Positions 35,672-44,751 of a stretch of 64,000 bases of DNA are shown here, one piece after another. Source of the stretch: Hyphomicrobiales bacterium (GTDB lineage: Bacteria > Pseudomonadota > Alphaproteobacteria > Rhizobiales > OSC116). Both the position numbers and the translations under genes were made by a program. Position 1 is the stretch's first letter. Every line of letters starts with the position of its first letter. The stretch lies in NCBI GenBank assembly GCA_002401855.1, contig NVUH01000034.1, positions 1-64,000 of the forward strand, given 5' to 3'. The notes beneath the pieces are model-generated. The model was not told the DNA's origin. It made no database searches and saw nothing but the letters and a program-made list of their open reading frames with translations.

Positions 35672-36925
35672 ATGAATAAATTCAAATTGATGTTGCTAGG
35701 GGCGAGCTCACTCATTTTAAGTGCTGGTCTGCCAGCTGCAACCGTGCAAGCAGAGAACCTAACAATCGCGTTCATTGATGCGCTTTCAGGCCCGTTCGCC
35801 GCAACAGGTCTCGGCAGTGGTAGAGAACTTAAACATGCAGTAGAAAAGTTTCTAAATGGCAAAGAAGTTGCTGGCGAAAAACTTGAAGTAGAATTCTTAG
35901 AGCTTGACGGTAAGATCAATCCAAAAGAATCTTTGGTTCAATTGCAAAATGCCATCAGCCAAGGCGCCAAATATATTTTCCACAATAGTGGTTCAAGCGT
36001 TGGTCATGCACTTGTCGGTGCCATCAACAAACATAACAAACGCAACCCAGATAACCGCGTACTTTATCTTAACTACGGCGCCATTGACCCAGCTTTAACA
36101 GGCTCAAAATGTAGCTTCTGGCATTTCATGATCGACGCCAATGTTGATATGAAAGTTAGCGCTTTGGTTGACGAAATCGCCAAAGACAAATCTGTCAAAA
36201 AAGCCTTTATCATTGGCCAAGATTATTCATTCGGCAAAGCATTCTCAGCTGCAGCCAAAAAATATCTAGCCGACAAACGCCCCGATATTGAAATCGTTGG
36301 CGATCAATTGCACCCAATTGGTAAAGTTAAAGATTTCACTCCATATGCACAAAAAATCTTGCGTTCAAAAGCTGATGTCGTCATGACAGGCAACTGGGGC
36401 GCAGACATGATTAATCTTGCCAAATCTGTAAAAGAAATCGGCACAGAAGCCAATATCTACGGCATTTATGCCTATGGCCCAGGCGTAAGTGCAGTTGTTG
36501 GCGAATCTGGTCTAGGCAAACTATCAATCGTAACCCAAGGTCACATCAACCCACCAAACACGCCAGAATGGGCAGCTTATACCGATGAATTCCTTGCCAA
36601 ACATCCTGGTAATGATATGAGCAATGAACGTACAGTTTATGGCGTTCAAATGTTGGGCGAAGCCTTCGTCAAAGCTGGCAGCACCGATCCACTTAAAGTG
36701 GCTTTCGCGCTTGAAGACCTAGAATTCACAACGATAAGTGGTGATAAAGTGGTTATGCGCGGTAAAGATCATCAAATGCAAATGCCATTGCAAGTGATGG
36801 CTCATGCCAAAGATGGCTTGAAATATGATTTCGATCAATCTGGCTATGGTGTGATAACAACCTCATCCATTCCGCTAGAAAACAACACGCTCGAAACATC
36901 ATGCGAAATGCAACGTCCTTCATAA
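35672..36925 (+). CDS. Branched-chain-type ABC transporter substrate-binding protein
   Basis: This is a periplasmic binding protein of the LivK/Peripla_BP_6 family, 417 residues. A signal peptide is cleaved near TVQA/ENL (residue 27), and GGGAGG precedes the ATG. The mature start LTIAFIDALSGPFAATG is the family pattern, and KKAFIIGQDYSFGKAFS lies in the middle. Family members bind branched-chain amino acids, amides, urea or aromatic and aliphatic acids. The acyl-CoA synthetase at the end of the operon favours a carboxylic acid ligand, by inference. A hairpin follows the stop before the permease genes. Confidence 0.92.
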   Translation: MNKFKLMLLGASSLILSAGLPAATVQAENLTIAFIDALSGPFAATGLGSGRELKHAVEKFLNGKEVAGEKLEVEFLELDGKINPKESLVQLQNAISQGAKYIFHNSGSSVGHALVGAINKHNKRNPDNRVLYLNYGAIDPALTGSKCSFWHFMIDANVDMKVSALVDEIAKDKSVKKAFIIGQDYSFGKAFSAAAKKYLADKRPDIEIVGDQLHPIGKVKDFTPYAQKILRSKADVVMTGNWGADMINLAKSVKEIGTEANIYGIYAYGPGVSAVVGESGLGKLSIVTQGHINPPNTPEWAAYTDEFLAKHPGNDMSNERTVYGVQMLGEAFVKAGSTDPLKVAFALEDLEFTTISGDKVVMRGKDHQMQMPLQVMAHAKDGLKYDFDQSGYGVITTSSIPLENNTLETSCEMQRPS

Positions 36926-36951
36926 TGAAGTAGGTGGGCCTGATAGTGCCT

Positions 36952-36985
36952 TAGCTGGATCGTGTGTTGACATACGATCCAGTTA
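36952..36985 (+). promoter_or_regulatory. Intercistronic hairpin after the livK-type gene
   Basis: CTGGATCGTGTG (36955-36966) pairs with CATACGATCCAG (36971-36982) around a TTGA loop, with one G-T pair. The stem can extend by up to three pairs on the outside. It lies between the binding-protein and permease genes with no long T tract, the same position as the hairpins at 11291 and 28022. Confidence 0.75.
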
Positions 36986-37020
36986 CTGTCAAAAAATATT
37001 AAATTTTATTGAGGTGAATT

Positions 37021-37971
37021 ATGCTTGAAACCGTAATCTTTTCCTTACTGAACGGCCTCGTCTATGGGCTGCTTCTGTTTTTGCTCGCCAGCGGGCTTAC
37101 CCTTATTTTTTCAATGATGGGGGTTCTTAATCTGGCGCATGCCGGTTTCTATATGCTAGCTGCATATTTTGCATACACAATTTCACTCTATATGGGTTTC
37201 TGGTTCGGCATTCTGCTCGCACCATTAATCGTCGGCCTCATCGGCGGCCTCGTCGAGCGATACGGCTTGCGACAAGTCCATCAATTCGGCCACGTACCAG
37301 AACTAATCTTCACCTTCGGCGTCGCATTCCTGCTTGAAGAAGTGGTTCAATTCATCTGGGGTCGCGATCAACTCGCCTATAACAAGCCAGAAATACTAGA
37401 AGGCGCATTATTCACCCTCTTCGGTGCCGATTTCCCCATCTACAAAATGTTCATGCTCATTGTTTCAGTACTCATATTCATCACCTTATTCTTAGTCCTA
37501 AAACACACCCGCATCGGCCTCATCATCCGCGCCGCAGTCGGCCACCCACAAGTGGTTGGCATGCTCGGCCACAATGTACCGCTCATTTTCATGGTTACAT
37601 TCGGTGTCGGCACAGCCTTAGCTGGCCTAGCTGGCGCAATCGCAGGTCCCGTATTGGGCACCTATCCAGGCATGGCCAGCGGTCTTGGCGGCATCATGTT
37701 TGTCGTGGTTATCTTTGGCGGCCTAGGTTCACTCGGCGGCGCATTCATCGCCTCCATAATGATCGGCCTCATCCAAACCTTCGCCATCGCCATCGATGGC
37801 TCATTAGCCGATGTCCTAGCACTCGCAGGCATCATCGTTACAGAAGAAACATTCATGTATGATATTTGGTCAACCACCATGCCACAAGTCGCTCCACTCA
37901 TTCCCTATTTGATGATGGTCGTCATGCTAATTTTCCGCCCAACAGGTCTTATGGGAGCGCGTGAATCATGA
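37021..37971 (+). CDS. Branched-chain-type ABC transporter permease (LivH family)
   Basis: This is an inner-membrane permease of 316 residues with about eight helices. The N-terminal FSLLNGLVYGLLLFLLASGL and FSMMGVLNLAHAGFYML are LivH signatures. The cytoplasmic loop with GMLGHNVPLIFMVTFGVGTA and the GGLGSLGGAFIAS stretch are also typical. A GAGGTGAAT ribosome-binding region precedes the start. The stop overlaps the next permease by four bases (ATGA). Confidence 0.93.
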   Translation: MLETVIFSLLNGLVYGLLLFLLASGLTLIFSMMGVLNLAHAGFYMLAAYFAYTISLYMGFWFGILLAPLIVGLIGGLVERYGLRQVHQFGHVPELIFTFGVAFLLEEVVQFIWGRDQLAYNKPEILEGALFTLFGADFPIYKMFMLIVSVLIFITLFLVLKHTRIGLIIRAAVGHPQVVGMLGHNVPLIFMVTFGVGTALAGLAGAIAGPVLGTYPGMASGLGGIMFVVVIFGGLGSLGGAFIASIMIGLIQTFAIAIDGSLADVLALAGIIVTEETFMYDIWSTTMPQVAPLIPYLMMVVMLIFRPTGLMGARES

Positions 37972-39284
37972 GCAATCTTACCCAAATCCGCAAAGCCGAA
38001 AACATAGCACGCAAAAAACGCCTACGCATTCTATGGCTCTGCTTCGCTGTCATCTTAGTGGTTCTACCGCTACTAGCCACAAAATTCGGCCTCACAATCC
38101 TAACCCAAATCTGCGTCGCTTCAGTTTTCGCATTGGCCTATAATATGCTACTCGGCCAAGGCGGCATGCTGTCATTCGGCCACGCGGTTTATTTCGGCCT
38201 AGGCGGCTATGCCTCCATCCATCTAATGGAATATGTCGGCACAGGCGGCGCACCCATCCCCTTAGTCCTCACCCCAATCTTCGGCGGCCTATTCGGCCTA
38301 GTGGCAGCACTCCTCATCGGCAGTTTCTCCACCCGCCGCGCAGGCACAGTTTTCGCCATGATTTCATTCGGCATCGCCGAGCTTGTCGCCGCATCCGCCA
38401 TCATCTTAGTCGGCTTTTTCGGCGGCGAAGAAGGCATGAGTTCCGACCGCACCATGGGACCATCCTTCTTCGGCTACGAGATGATACCCCAAATCGAAGT
38501 CTATTATTTCGCCGCAGTGTGGTTTTTCCTAGCCACATTCGCCATGTATTATTTCTCCCGCTCCCCAGCAGGCCGCATGGCCAACGCAGTGCGAGACAAT
38601 GCCGAACGCGCTCAATTCATCGGCTACAACCCGCAAAAAATCAGATTAGTCAGCTTCGTAGCCTCAGGCTTTTTCGCAGGTATAGCAGGCGGCATCTTCG
38701 CCATTCAATATGAAATCGTCACCGATTCAAACCTAAACACCGCAGCCTCAGGCCTCGTAATGCTACAAGCCTACATAGGCGGCATTGGCTACTTCGTCGG
38801 CCCCGTCATCGGCGCCATCGTCATGACCCTACTAAACACCGTAGTCAGCGGCATGACCGACCTATGGTTGCTCTACACAGGCCTCCTATTCATCGGCACA
38901 GTTCTACTCGCCCCCAACGGCCTAACAGGCCTCATCATGATGCACACCGATGCCTACCGCAACGGCAAACTAAGCACATTGGTAAAACCATATCTAATCG
39001 GCCTCATTCCACTCACCGCCTCATTTGTCGGCATAATCTCTCTGGTCGAAATGTTCAGCCATCGCAACGAGCAAACCGTAGGTGATGATGTCATGCCACT
39101 ATTCTTTATGAATATTGACGTATCAACCTCCGAAGCATGGATAGCCTTCACCATACTCAGCCTCGCAGGCATTATAGGCCTACGCTTCACCATTCCCATG
39201 GTGCGCACCGCATGGCATGAGGCCAACGAAGCGCTGACTTTACCCGCAAGCCCTACAAAACAGGAGGGAGCAAAAAATGAATAA
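37968..39284 (+). CDS. Branched-chain-type ABC transporter permease (LivM family), extended
   Basis: This is the second permease, 438 residues. The LivM core covers about residues 20-335, with YNMLLGQGGMLSFGHAVYFG near 60-79 and the cytoplasmic DNAERAQFIGYNPQKIRLVS loop. After the core comes an extra 100 residues with two more hydrophobic segments (LIGLIPLTASFVGIISLVEM and AWIAFTILSLAGIIGLRF). That makes it longer than the usual 300-350 residues. It overlaps the ATPase gene by eight bases. Confidence 0.92.
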   Translation: MSNLTQIRKAENIARKKRLRILWLCFAVILVVLPLLATKFGLTILTQICVASVFALAYNMLLGQGGMLSFGHAVYFGLGGYASIHLMEYVGTGGAPIPLVLTPIFGGLFGLVAALLIGSFSTRRAGTVFAMISFGIAELVAASAIILVGFFGGEEGMSSDRTMGPSFFGYEMIPQIEVYYFAAVWFFLATFAMYYFSRSPAGRMANAVRDNAERAQFIGYNPQKIRLVSFVASGFFAGIAGGIFAIQYEIVTDSNLNTAASGLVMLQAYIGGIGYFVGPVIGAIVMTLLNTVVSGMTDLWLLYTGLLFIGTVLLAPNGLTGLIMMHTDAYRNGKLSTLVKPYLIGLIPLTASFVGIISLVEMFSHRNEQTVGDDVMPLFFMNIDVSTSEAWIAFTILSLAGIIGLRFTIPMVRTAWHEANEALTLPASPTKQEGAKNE

Positions 39285-40035
39285 CGCAATCTCACTAACT
39301 GATTTAAGAAAATCCTTCGGCCAAATGGAAATCATTCGCGGCGTGCATCTCGATATAAAAAAGGGCGAACGCCATGCCATCATCGGCCCAAATGGCGCTG
39401 GTAAATCAACATTATTTCACCTAATCTCAGGCCACTATCAACCCAGCTCAGGCAGCGTCATCCTCAACGACGAAGAAATCGGCGGCGTCATGCCCTACGA
39501 TATCTACCGCAAAGGCCTAGCCAGAAGTTTCCAAGTCACCAACATTTTTCCAAACCTAACCGTCTACGAAAATGTCAGATGCGGCGCATTATGGGCATGC
39601 GGCCACGGCTATTCCTTCTGGCAACAGGTAGAAAACCTAGAAGACGTCAACCTGAAAACCGAAGAAATCCTAGAAAAAATCAACCTAACTCACCGTCATA
39701 ATGTGCCGGCATCTTTGCTAGCCTATGCCGAACAACGCGCCCTAGAAATCGGCATCACCCTAGCTGGCGGCGCAGATGTCATCATGCTAGATGAACCAAC
39801 AGCAGGCATGAGCATCGGCGAAACCGAGCAAGCGGTAGAGCTAATCCGCTCCGTAACCGAAGGCAAAACTCTGGTAATTGTAGAACATGATATGGGCGTA
39901 GTATTCGATCTAGCCGATAGAATCTCGGTTCTAGTCTATGGCGAGATTATCGCCACCGACACCCCCGCCGCCATTCGAACCAACAAATTAGTGCAAGAAG
40001 CCTATCTAGGAACAGAGGTGACCGCCGATGCTTAA
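39277..40035 (+). CDS. Branched-chain-type ABC transporter ATPase (LivG family)
   Basis: This is a cytoplasmic ATPase of 252 residues. Walker A is GPNGAGKST near residues 37-45, Walker B VIMLDEPTAGMS, and the H-loop VIVEHDMGVV. The signature region reads LAYAEQRALEIG instead of the usual LSYGEQR, a mild deviation common among LivG relatives. Its 5' end overlaps the permease and its 3' end overlaps the LivF gene by eight bases, so the operon is tightly packed. Confidence 0.92.
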   Translation: MNNAISLTDLRKSFGQMEIIRGVHLDIKKGERHAIIGPNGAGKSTLFHLISGHYQPSSGSVILNDEEIGGVMPYDIYRKGLARSFQVTNIFPNLTVYENVRCGALWACGHGYSFWQQVENLEDVNLKTEEILEKINLTHRHNVPASLLAYAEQRALEIGITLAGGADVIMLDEPTAGMSIGETEQAVELIRSVTEGKTLVIVEHDMGVVFDLADRISVLVYGEIIATDTPAAIRTNKLVQEAYLGTEVTADA

Positions 40036-40723
40036 AGTCAAAGATTTACACGCCTATTACGGCAAAAGCCACATCCTTCAAGGCGTCTCTTTCGAGGTTG
40101 GTAAAGGCGAAATCGTCAGCCTACTCGGCCGCAACGGCGTCGGCCGCTCCACCACCATCAACGCCATCATGGGCGATGTTGATTGCAAAGGCTCAATCCT
40201 GTTCAATGACGAAGAAATCGTCGGCCTAGACTCCCATCAAATATCCCGCAAAGGCCTAGGCATCGTGCTAGAAAACCGCGAAGTTTTCCCCACACTCACT
40301 GTGCGCGAAAACCTCATCCTCGGCATTAAAAACATGCGCAAAACAGGCAGATGGAAAATAGACGACATGTTCGATATGTTCCCAAACCTAAAACGCCGTG
40401 CCGATGTTTCAGCAGGCGCACTAAGCGGCGGCGAACAACAAATGCTCGCCATGTGCCGCGCCCTAATGGGCGATCCAGATCTAATCATGGTCGATGAACC
40501 AACCGAAGGCCTAGCCCCAAAAGTGGTAGACCAAGTTGCTGATCTACTAACGGAAATCGCCAATAGGGGCGTTTCAATCTTACTAATAGAGCAAAAACTA
40601 ACCATCGCCCTAAAAATCTCAGCCAGAATTTACGTCATGGGTCACGGCCGCGTTGTCTATGAAGGCACGTCAGCAGAATTTGAAAAAAACGAACAAGTCC
40701 GCAAAGATTGGCTCGAAGTCTAA
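40028..40723 (+). CDS. Branched-chain-type ABC transporter ATPase (LivF family) with Walker A arginine
   Basis: This is the second ATPase, 231 residues. The signature LSGGEQQMLAMCRALM lies near residues 138-153, Walker B LIMVDEPTEGLAP follows, and the H-loop is LLIEQKLTIA. The Walker A loop reads GRNGVGRSTT, so the normally invariant lysine is arginine at position 40; the codon is CGC. All other motifs look intact. I recall arginine variants among some LivF relatives but cannot verify how common they are. If this site is weak in hydrolysis, LivG would carry the main ATPase activity. Confidence 0.92.
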   Translation: MLKVKDLHAYYGKSHILQGVSFEVGKGEIVSLLGRNGVGRSTTINAIMGDVDCKGSILFNDEEIVGLDSHQISRKGLGIVLENREVFPTLTVRENLILGIKNMRKTGRWKIDDMFDMFPNLKRRADVSAGALSGGEQQMLAMCRALMGDPDLIMVDEPTEGLAPKVVDQVADLLTEIANRGVSILLIEQKLTIALKISARIYVMGHGRVVYEGTSAEFEKNEQVRKDWLEV

Positions 40724-40744
40724 AATCAAAGAAAAGAGTATAAA

Positions 40745-42208
40745 ATGGCAATAAGAAGCATCGCAAGCATCATAAATGATCTTGCAACCGAAAAACCCGA
40801 CGCTGTGGCCATTACAGTCGAAGAACAAAATATCACCCGCCTTGAATTGGAACTAACCACCAATAAGCTAGCCCGCGCCTACCAAAAACTAGGCGTAAAA
40901 GCTGGCGATTTTGCCACCATAATGCTGCCAAATTCAATCGAATTTTATCAAGCCTGTATCGCTCTGTGGAAGCTAGGCGCAACCCCACAACCCGTCTCAT
41001 CCAGATTGCCGCGTGGCGAGCTTAAAGGCATCATCGAGCTAGCCAAGCCAACTTTGCTCATTGGCTCGGATGATGAGAACATTGCCGATTGCCCCAGCTT
41101 ACCAATCGGATACACCCCAGATGCCAACCTGTCAGACGATAGATTGCCCGACATCACCAGCAGATACTATAAAGCCATGACCTCAGGCGGCAGCACAGGC
41201 CGCCCAAAACTAATCATCTCAGAATTCCAAGGCGAGCTAGATACAGATGTAGAATCCGTCCTCAGAATAACCCAAAACGAAACCCATCTAGTCCCAGGCC
41301 CACTCTATCACAACGCTCCTTTCGGCTTCTCAATGGATGGCCTACTAAGAGGCAACCACCTCGTAGTCATGAAAAAATTCAACGCCGAAGAATGCTTAAA
41401 TTTACTACACAAATACCAAGTAAGATGGGTATTCATGGTGCCAACCATGATGCAACGCATCTGGAAGCTAGGCGCAGAAAAACGCGCCACAGCCAACCTC
41501 GATAACATGCGCATTGTGCTGCACACCGCAGGCCCATGCCCCGCATGGCTCAAACAAGAATGGATCGATTGGCTCGGCGGCGAAAAAATTCACGAACTTT
41601 ACGGCGGCACAGAAGCCACAGGCGTCACATGGATCACCGGCACGCAATGGCTAACCCACAAAGGCTCAGTCGGTAAAATAGAACCCAAATATGTCGAAGC
41701 ACAAATTAAAATCGTAGACGAGGACGGCAAAACTGTCCCCATCGGCACATTAGGCGAAGTCTATTTCCTACCCGATGCAGGGCAGGGTAGCACCTACCAT
41801 TATCTAGGAGCCGAGGCCGATAGTCTAACAGGCGGCTGGGAAAGCATCGGCGATCTAGGTCATCTAGACGATGAAGGCTATCTATACCTAAGCGACCGCA
41901 AAAAAGACCTCATCGTCAGCGGCGGCGCAAACATCTACCCCGCAGAGGTCGAAGCAGCAATAGATTCCCACCCCTCAGTCTTATCTTGCGCCGTAGTCGG
42001 CGTCCCACACGAAGATCTAGGCCAAGTCGTACACGCAGTCGTAGAAAGCGTCGACAACCTGTCCGAAACCACATTGCAAACCTATCTCGAAGAATTCTTA
42101 GTGCGCTACAAAATCCCCCGCACCATAGATTTGGTCGATAAACCAGTGCGCAGCGATGCAGGCAAAGTCAGGCGTTCCAACCTAGCCGATGCCAAAGCAG
42201 CGAGCTGA
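40745..42208 (+). CDS. Acyl-CoA synthetase (AMP-forming, ANL family)
   Basis: This enzyme activates a carboxylic acid to its CoA thioester with ATP. It has 487 residues. The P-loop-like motif is MTSGGSTGRPKLI near residues 141-153, the A5 motif is ELYGGTEATGV, and the hinge and C-terminal motif is LYLSDRKKDLIVSGGANIYP. Toward the end, IPRTIDLVDKPVRSDAGKVRRS carries the position of the catalytic lysine, where K is seen in AGKVRRS. It lies 21 bases after the LivF gene, as the last gene of the importer operon, so uptake and activation are linked. The acid is unknown. Confidence 0.92.
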   Translation: MAIRSIASIINDLATEKPDAVAITVEEQNITRLELELTTNKLARAYQKLGVKAGDFATIMLPNSIEFYQACIALWKLGATPQPVSSRLPRGELKGIIELAKPTLLIGSDDENIADCPSLPIGYTPDANLSDDRLPDITSRYYKAMTSGGSTGRPKLIISEFQGELDTDVESVLRITQNETHLVPGPLYHNAPFGFSMDGLLRGNHLVVMKKFNAEECLNLLHKYQVRWVFMVPTMMQRIWKLGAEKRATANLDNMRIVLHTAGPCPAWLKQEWIDWLGGEKIHELYGGTEATGVTWITGTQWLTHKGSVGKIEPKYVEAQIKIVDEDGKTVPIGTLGEVYFLPDAGQGSTYHYLGAEADSLTGGWESIGDLGHLDDEGYLYLSDRKKDLIVSGGANIYPAEVEAAIDSHPSVLSCAVVGVPHEDLGQVVHAVVESVDNLSETTLQTYLEEFLVRYKIPRTIDLVDKPVRSDAGKVRRSNLADAKAAS

Positions 42209-42210
42209 GG

Positions 42211-43428
42211 CTAAGCCTCTTCACGAGTTTTCAAGCCGTATAGAAACAATTTCGCATAATGGTCAGCAACGGCTATTGGCGTCCAATCTATACGGCTGTT
42301 AAACCAAATAGGGTACCAATGGCTCATGCCAGTGATCACGCGCTGCGCAAAATACATGTCAACATGCCGAAAATGCCCAGCTTCAATCGAACCTCTATAA
42401 TCCTTTTGAGCCGAGTCAATATTTTCCAACACTTCGGATATGTATTTTTTCCGATGTTTTTCGCCCAAATAGTTAATATTGTGATAGGTGCTTTTCGGGC
42501 CATATGGCGTCGCGTGCAACATAAGCAACAGGCGCATATATTGAATGATATGCTGTTCATCACGAAAACCAAGCGAAGTTAAGTGATCATATACCACTTG
42601 CTCACGGTCAAGCCCGCGTTGCAAACACGCCAACAGCAATTCTTCTTTATCATCAAAATGGTAATAAATCCCCGCGCGTGATATGCCAACATCTTTGGCA
42701 ATGCTATCAATCGACGCGCCCATAACGCCTTTGCGATTAAAATTATCGGCAGCCACTCTCAGCATGTGGTCATATTTTGTTTCGCGTTTGTTTAGTTTTT
42801 TCCGCCCATCTAAAAAAGAAGCAACATCAGGTATTTCTGGCAGTGGCGGCACAGGCAAATCACGCCTATATATGCCATGGGTGATAATGTCATCAATGCT
42901 TTCTATGGCTTGCGAAGGCGTATAATAATCATTTTCCGAATACCAAAAAAACAACCAGTCAAAAATAGAAATCAAAGCGATTGCCGACAATAACGGGTTG
43001 TCGCTAGTTATAGACCCATCATCCACACCAATTTTAATAATCTCGGCCAACTTTTCGGCATTCTTCCAGCGCTGTCGATGCACTTCATCACTGTATTTTG
43101 GGGGCAGGGCATCTATATCGGTATACATAATCATCCGCTGCCCACCGGGTTTTAACCGCCCACGCATAAAGCGCCTAATAATCTCTAACCCGTCAATGCC
43201 GGGTTCGGCAGCGGCCTCAATTTCTTGCTCATAAATATGTAGGCCGCGAATGTAGCAAGAATAGATAAGCTCTTCTTTGTCACTAAAATAATGATAGAGC
43301 GCCCCAGGCACCATATCGAGTGAAGATGCAATTTGTTCCATGGTAACTTTCGCAAAACTATACCGCGCAAATAACCGTGATGCTGCCGTCATTATGTCAT
43401 TTGCTTTGTCATTCACTTGGGGTTCCAA
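42211..43428 (-). CDS. Tandem TetR-family regulator (two TetR units in one chain)
   Basis: The protein has 405 residues and two TetR units. The first DNA-binding domain spans about residues 8-58 (QIASSLDMVPGALYHYFSDK) and the second about 215-265 (SIAKDVGISRAGIYYHFDDK). Each is followed by a helical domain. It is convergent with the acyl-CoA synthetase (two bases between stops) and divergent from the dehydrogenase-thiolase pair, so control of fatty or organic acid breakdown is likely. The two halves differ in sequence, so the duplication is old. The other protein of this type is at 17353; the two share design but little identity by eye. Confidence 0.88.
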   Translation of the reverse strand: MEPQVNDKANDIMTAASRLFARYSFAKVTMEQIASSLDMVPGALYHYFSDKEELIYSCYIRGLHIYEQEIEAAAEPGIDGLEIIRRFMRGRLKPGGQRMIMYTDIDALPPKYSDEVHRQRWKNAEKLAEIIKIGVDDGSITSDNPLLSAIALISIFDWLFFWYSENDYYTPSQAIESIDDIITHGIYRRDLPVPPLPEIPDVASFLDGRKKLNKRETKYDHMLRVAADNFNRKGVMGASIDSIAKDVGISRAGIYYHFDDKEELLLACLQRGLDREQVVYDHLTSLGFRDEQHIIQYMRLLLMLHATPYGPKSTYHNINYLGEKHRKKYISEVLENIDSAQKDYRGSIEAGHFRHVDMYFAQRVITGMSHWYPIWFNSRIDWTPIAVADHYAKLFLYGLKTREEA

Positions 43429-43816
43429 TATTTTAATTTACTAACATTACAAATCGGGGGCTTAAAAGCCTTACACCATTTTCCAAGGGTCGTAAACTAT
43501 TCACCAATTTAATATAAATAGCCATTTTTAAAATTATACATCATATTCATATTTTTTGAAACTTCTAATAAAATAAATAGCAAACTCACCATTAACTCCC
43601 AAAATTACATAATTATGTTGATTTAATCACACCTATAAGTTAACAATATATTCAAATTTAATTCAAGAGTTTCAATTCGCCATTTCAAAATTGATTGGCA
43701 AAATGGGGCATATTTTAAATTATTTATAAAACCCAAAACCCTCGCATTTGCGAGTTTTTTGGGGGCAAATGGCGCGGCAAGCCAAGGCCAAAACACTAGA
43801 AAGATGAGGTAGGGGA
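43429..43816. other. AT-rich divergent promoter region with an orphan terminator
   Basis: No gene is seen. The region separates the minus-strand tandem-TetR gene from the plus-strand dehydrogenase gene and should hold both promoters. A weak hairpin (CCATTT 43680-43685 with AAATGG 43701-43706) precedes the strong terminator at 43732. GAGGTAGGGG just before 43817 is the dehydrogenase ribosome-binding site. Confidence 0.6.
43732..43763 (+). terminator. Strong intrinsic terminator with no upstream gene
   Basis: CTCGC-ATTT-GCGAG forms the core. CCCAAAA on the left and TTTTGGG on the right extend the stem beyond a CC/TT internal mismatch, and the right arm has a run of six T. It lies 54 bases before the dehydrogenase start, with no plus-strand gene before it for over 1.5 kb. 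It is either a leader attenuator or the end of a small RNA. Confidence 0.6.
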
Positions 43817-44749
43817 ATGAGTATTCGATTTGATGGACAAGTGGCAATTGTAACCGGCGCGGGCAACGGCTTGGGGCGGTCACACGCGCTTGAGTTAGCA
43901 GCACGTGGCGCAAAAATTGTGGTCAATGATTTAGGCGGCTCCCTTGGCGGCGAGGGAGGCTCGTTAAGTGCTGCCGACGAAGTTGTGCAACAAATCATTG
44001 CGGCAGGCGGCGAGGCCATCGCCAACGGTGCTAACGTAACCGATAAAGCCCAAGTCGATGCCATGGTCGTCTCAGCCATGCAAAAATGGGGGCAGGTCGA
44101 CATTCTGGTCAATAATGCGGGCATATTGCGCGATAAAAGCTACGCCAACATGGACATCGAAAATTTCAAAACCGTCATAGATGTCCATCTCATGGGCAGC
44201 GCCAATTGCACCAAAGCGGTGTGGGACATTATGCGAGATCAAAAATATGGCCGCATCGTCATGACGTCATCATCGTCAGGCCTTTACGGCAATTTTGGCC
44301 AAACCAACTATGGTGCTGCCAAAATGGCAGTTGTCGGCATGATGAACACCCTGCATCTAGAAGGCGCTAAATATAACATTCACGTCAATTCACTAGCCCC
44401 CGCCGCGGCCACAAGAATGACCGAAGATTTATTTTCAGAGGCCGTCAATGACTTAATGACCGTCGAAAGCGTATCCGCCGCATTGGTTTATTTGGCGCAC
44501 GAAGACGCGCCATCAGGCGTAATCCTATGCGCAGGCGCAGGCGTTTATGCCGCAACCCGTATTTACGAAACCGAAGGTGTGTTTTTACCGCCCGCCCAAC
44601 AAACGCCCGAAAACATCGCGGCAAATATCGATCAAATATTAAACGGCGAAGGCCAAGCCGTTTTGGCAGAAGGCGGCGAGCAAGTCATTAGATTTGTCAA
44701 AAAAGCCGCAGAAGCACTTGGCATAAAATTAGACAAAGAAGAGGTATAA
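43817..44749 (+). CDS. Short-chain dehydrogenase of the MFE-2/HSD17B4 type
   Basis: This is an SDR of 310 residues, longer than classical members. The cofactor motif is [20 protein letters not shown], followed by [13 protein letters not shown]. The aspartate after the second strand suggests NAD. NNAG, the serine in MTSSSSG and the YxxxK pair in [13 protein letters not shown] are present. This pattern matches the (3R)-hydroxyacyl-CoA dehydrogenase domain of peroxisomal multifunctional enzyme type 2 and its bacterial relatives. The thiolase gene follows after two bases, so the pair fits the last two steps of a beta-oxidation-like route. Substrate chain type is unknown. Confidence 0.87.
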   Translation: MSIRFDGQVAIVTGAGNGLGRSHALELAARGAKIVVNDLGGSLGGEGGSLSAADEVVQQIIAAGGEAIANGANVTDKAQVDAMVVSAMQKWGQVDILVNNAGILRDKSYANMDIENFKTVIDVHLMGSANCTKAVWDIMRDQKYGRIVMTSSSSGLYGNFGQTNYGAAKMAVVGMMNTLHLEGAKYNIHVNSLAPAAATRMTEDLFSEAVNDLMTVESVSAALVYLAHEDAPSGVILCAGAGVYAATRIYETEGVFLPPAQQTPENIAANIDQILNGEGQAVLAEGGEQVIRFVKKAAEALGIKLDKEEV

Positions 44750-44751
44750 TT

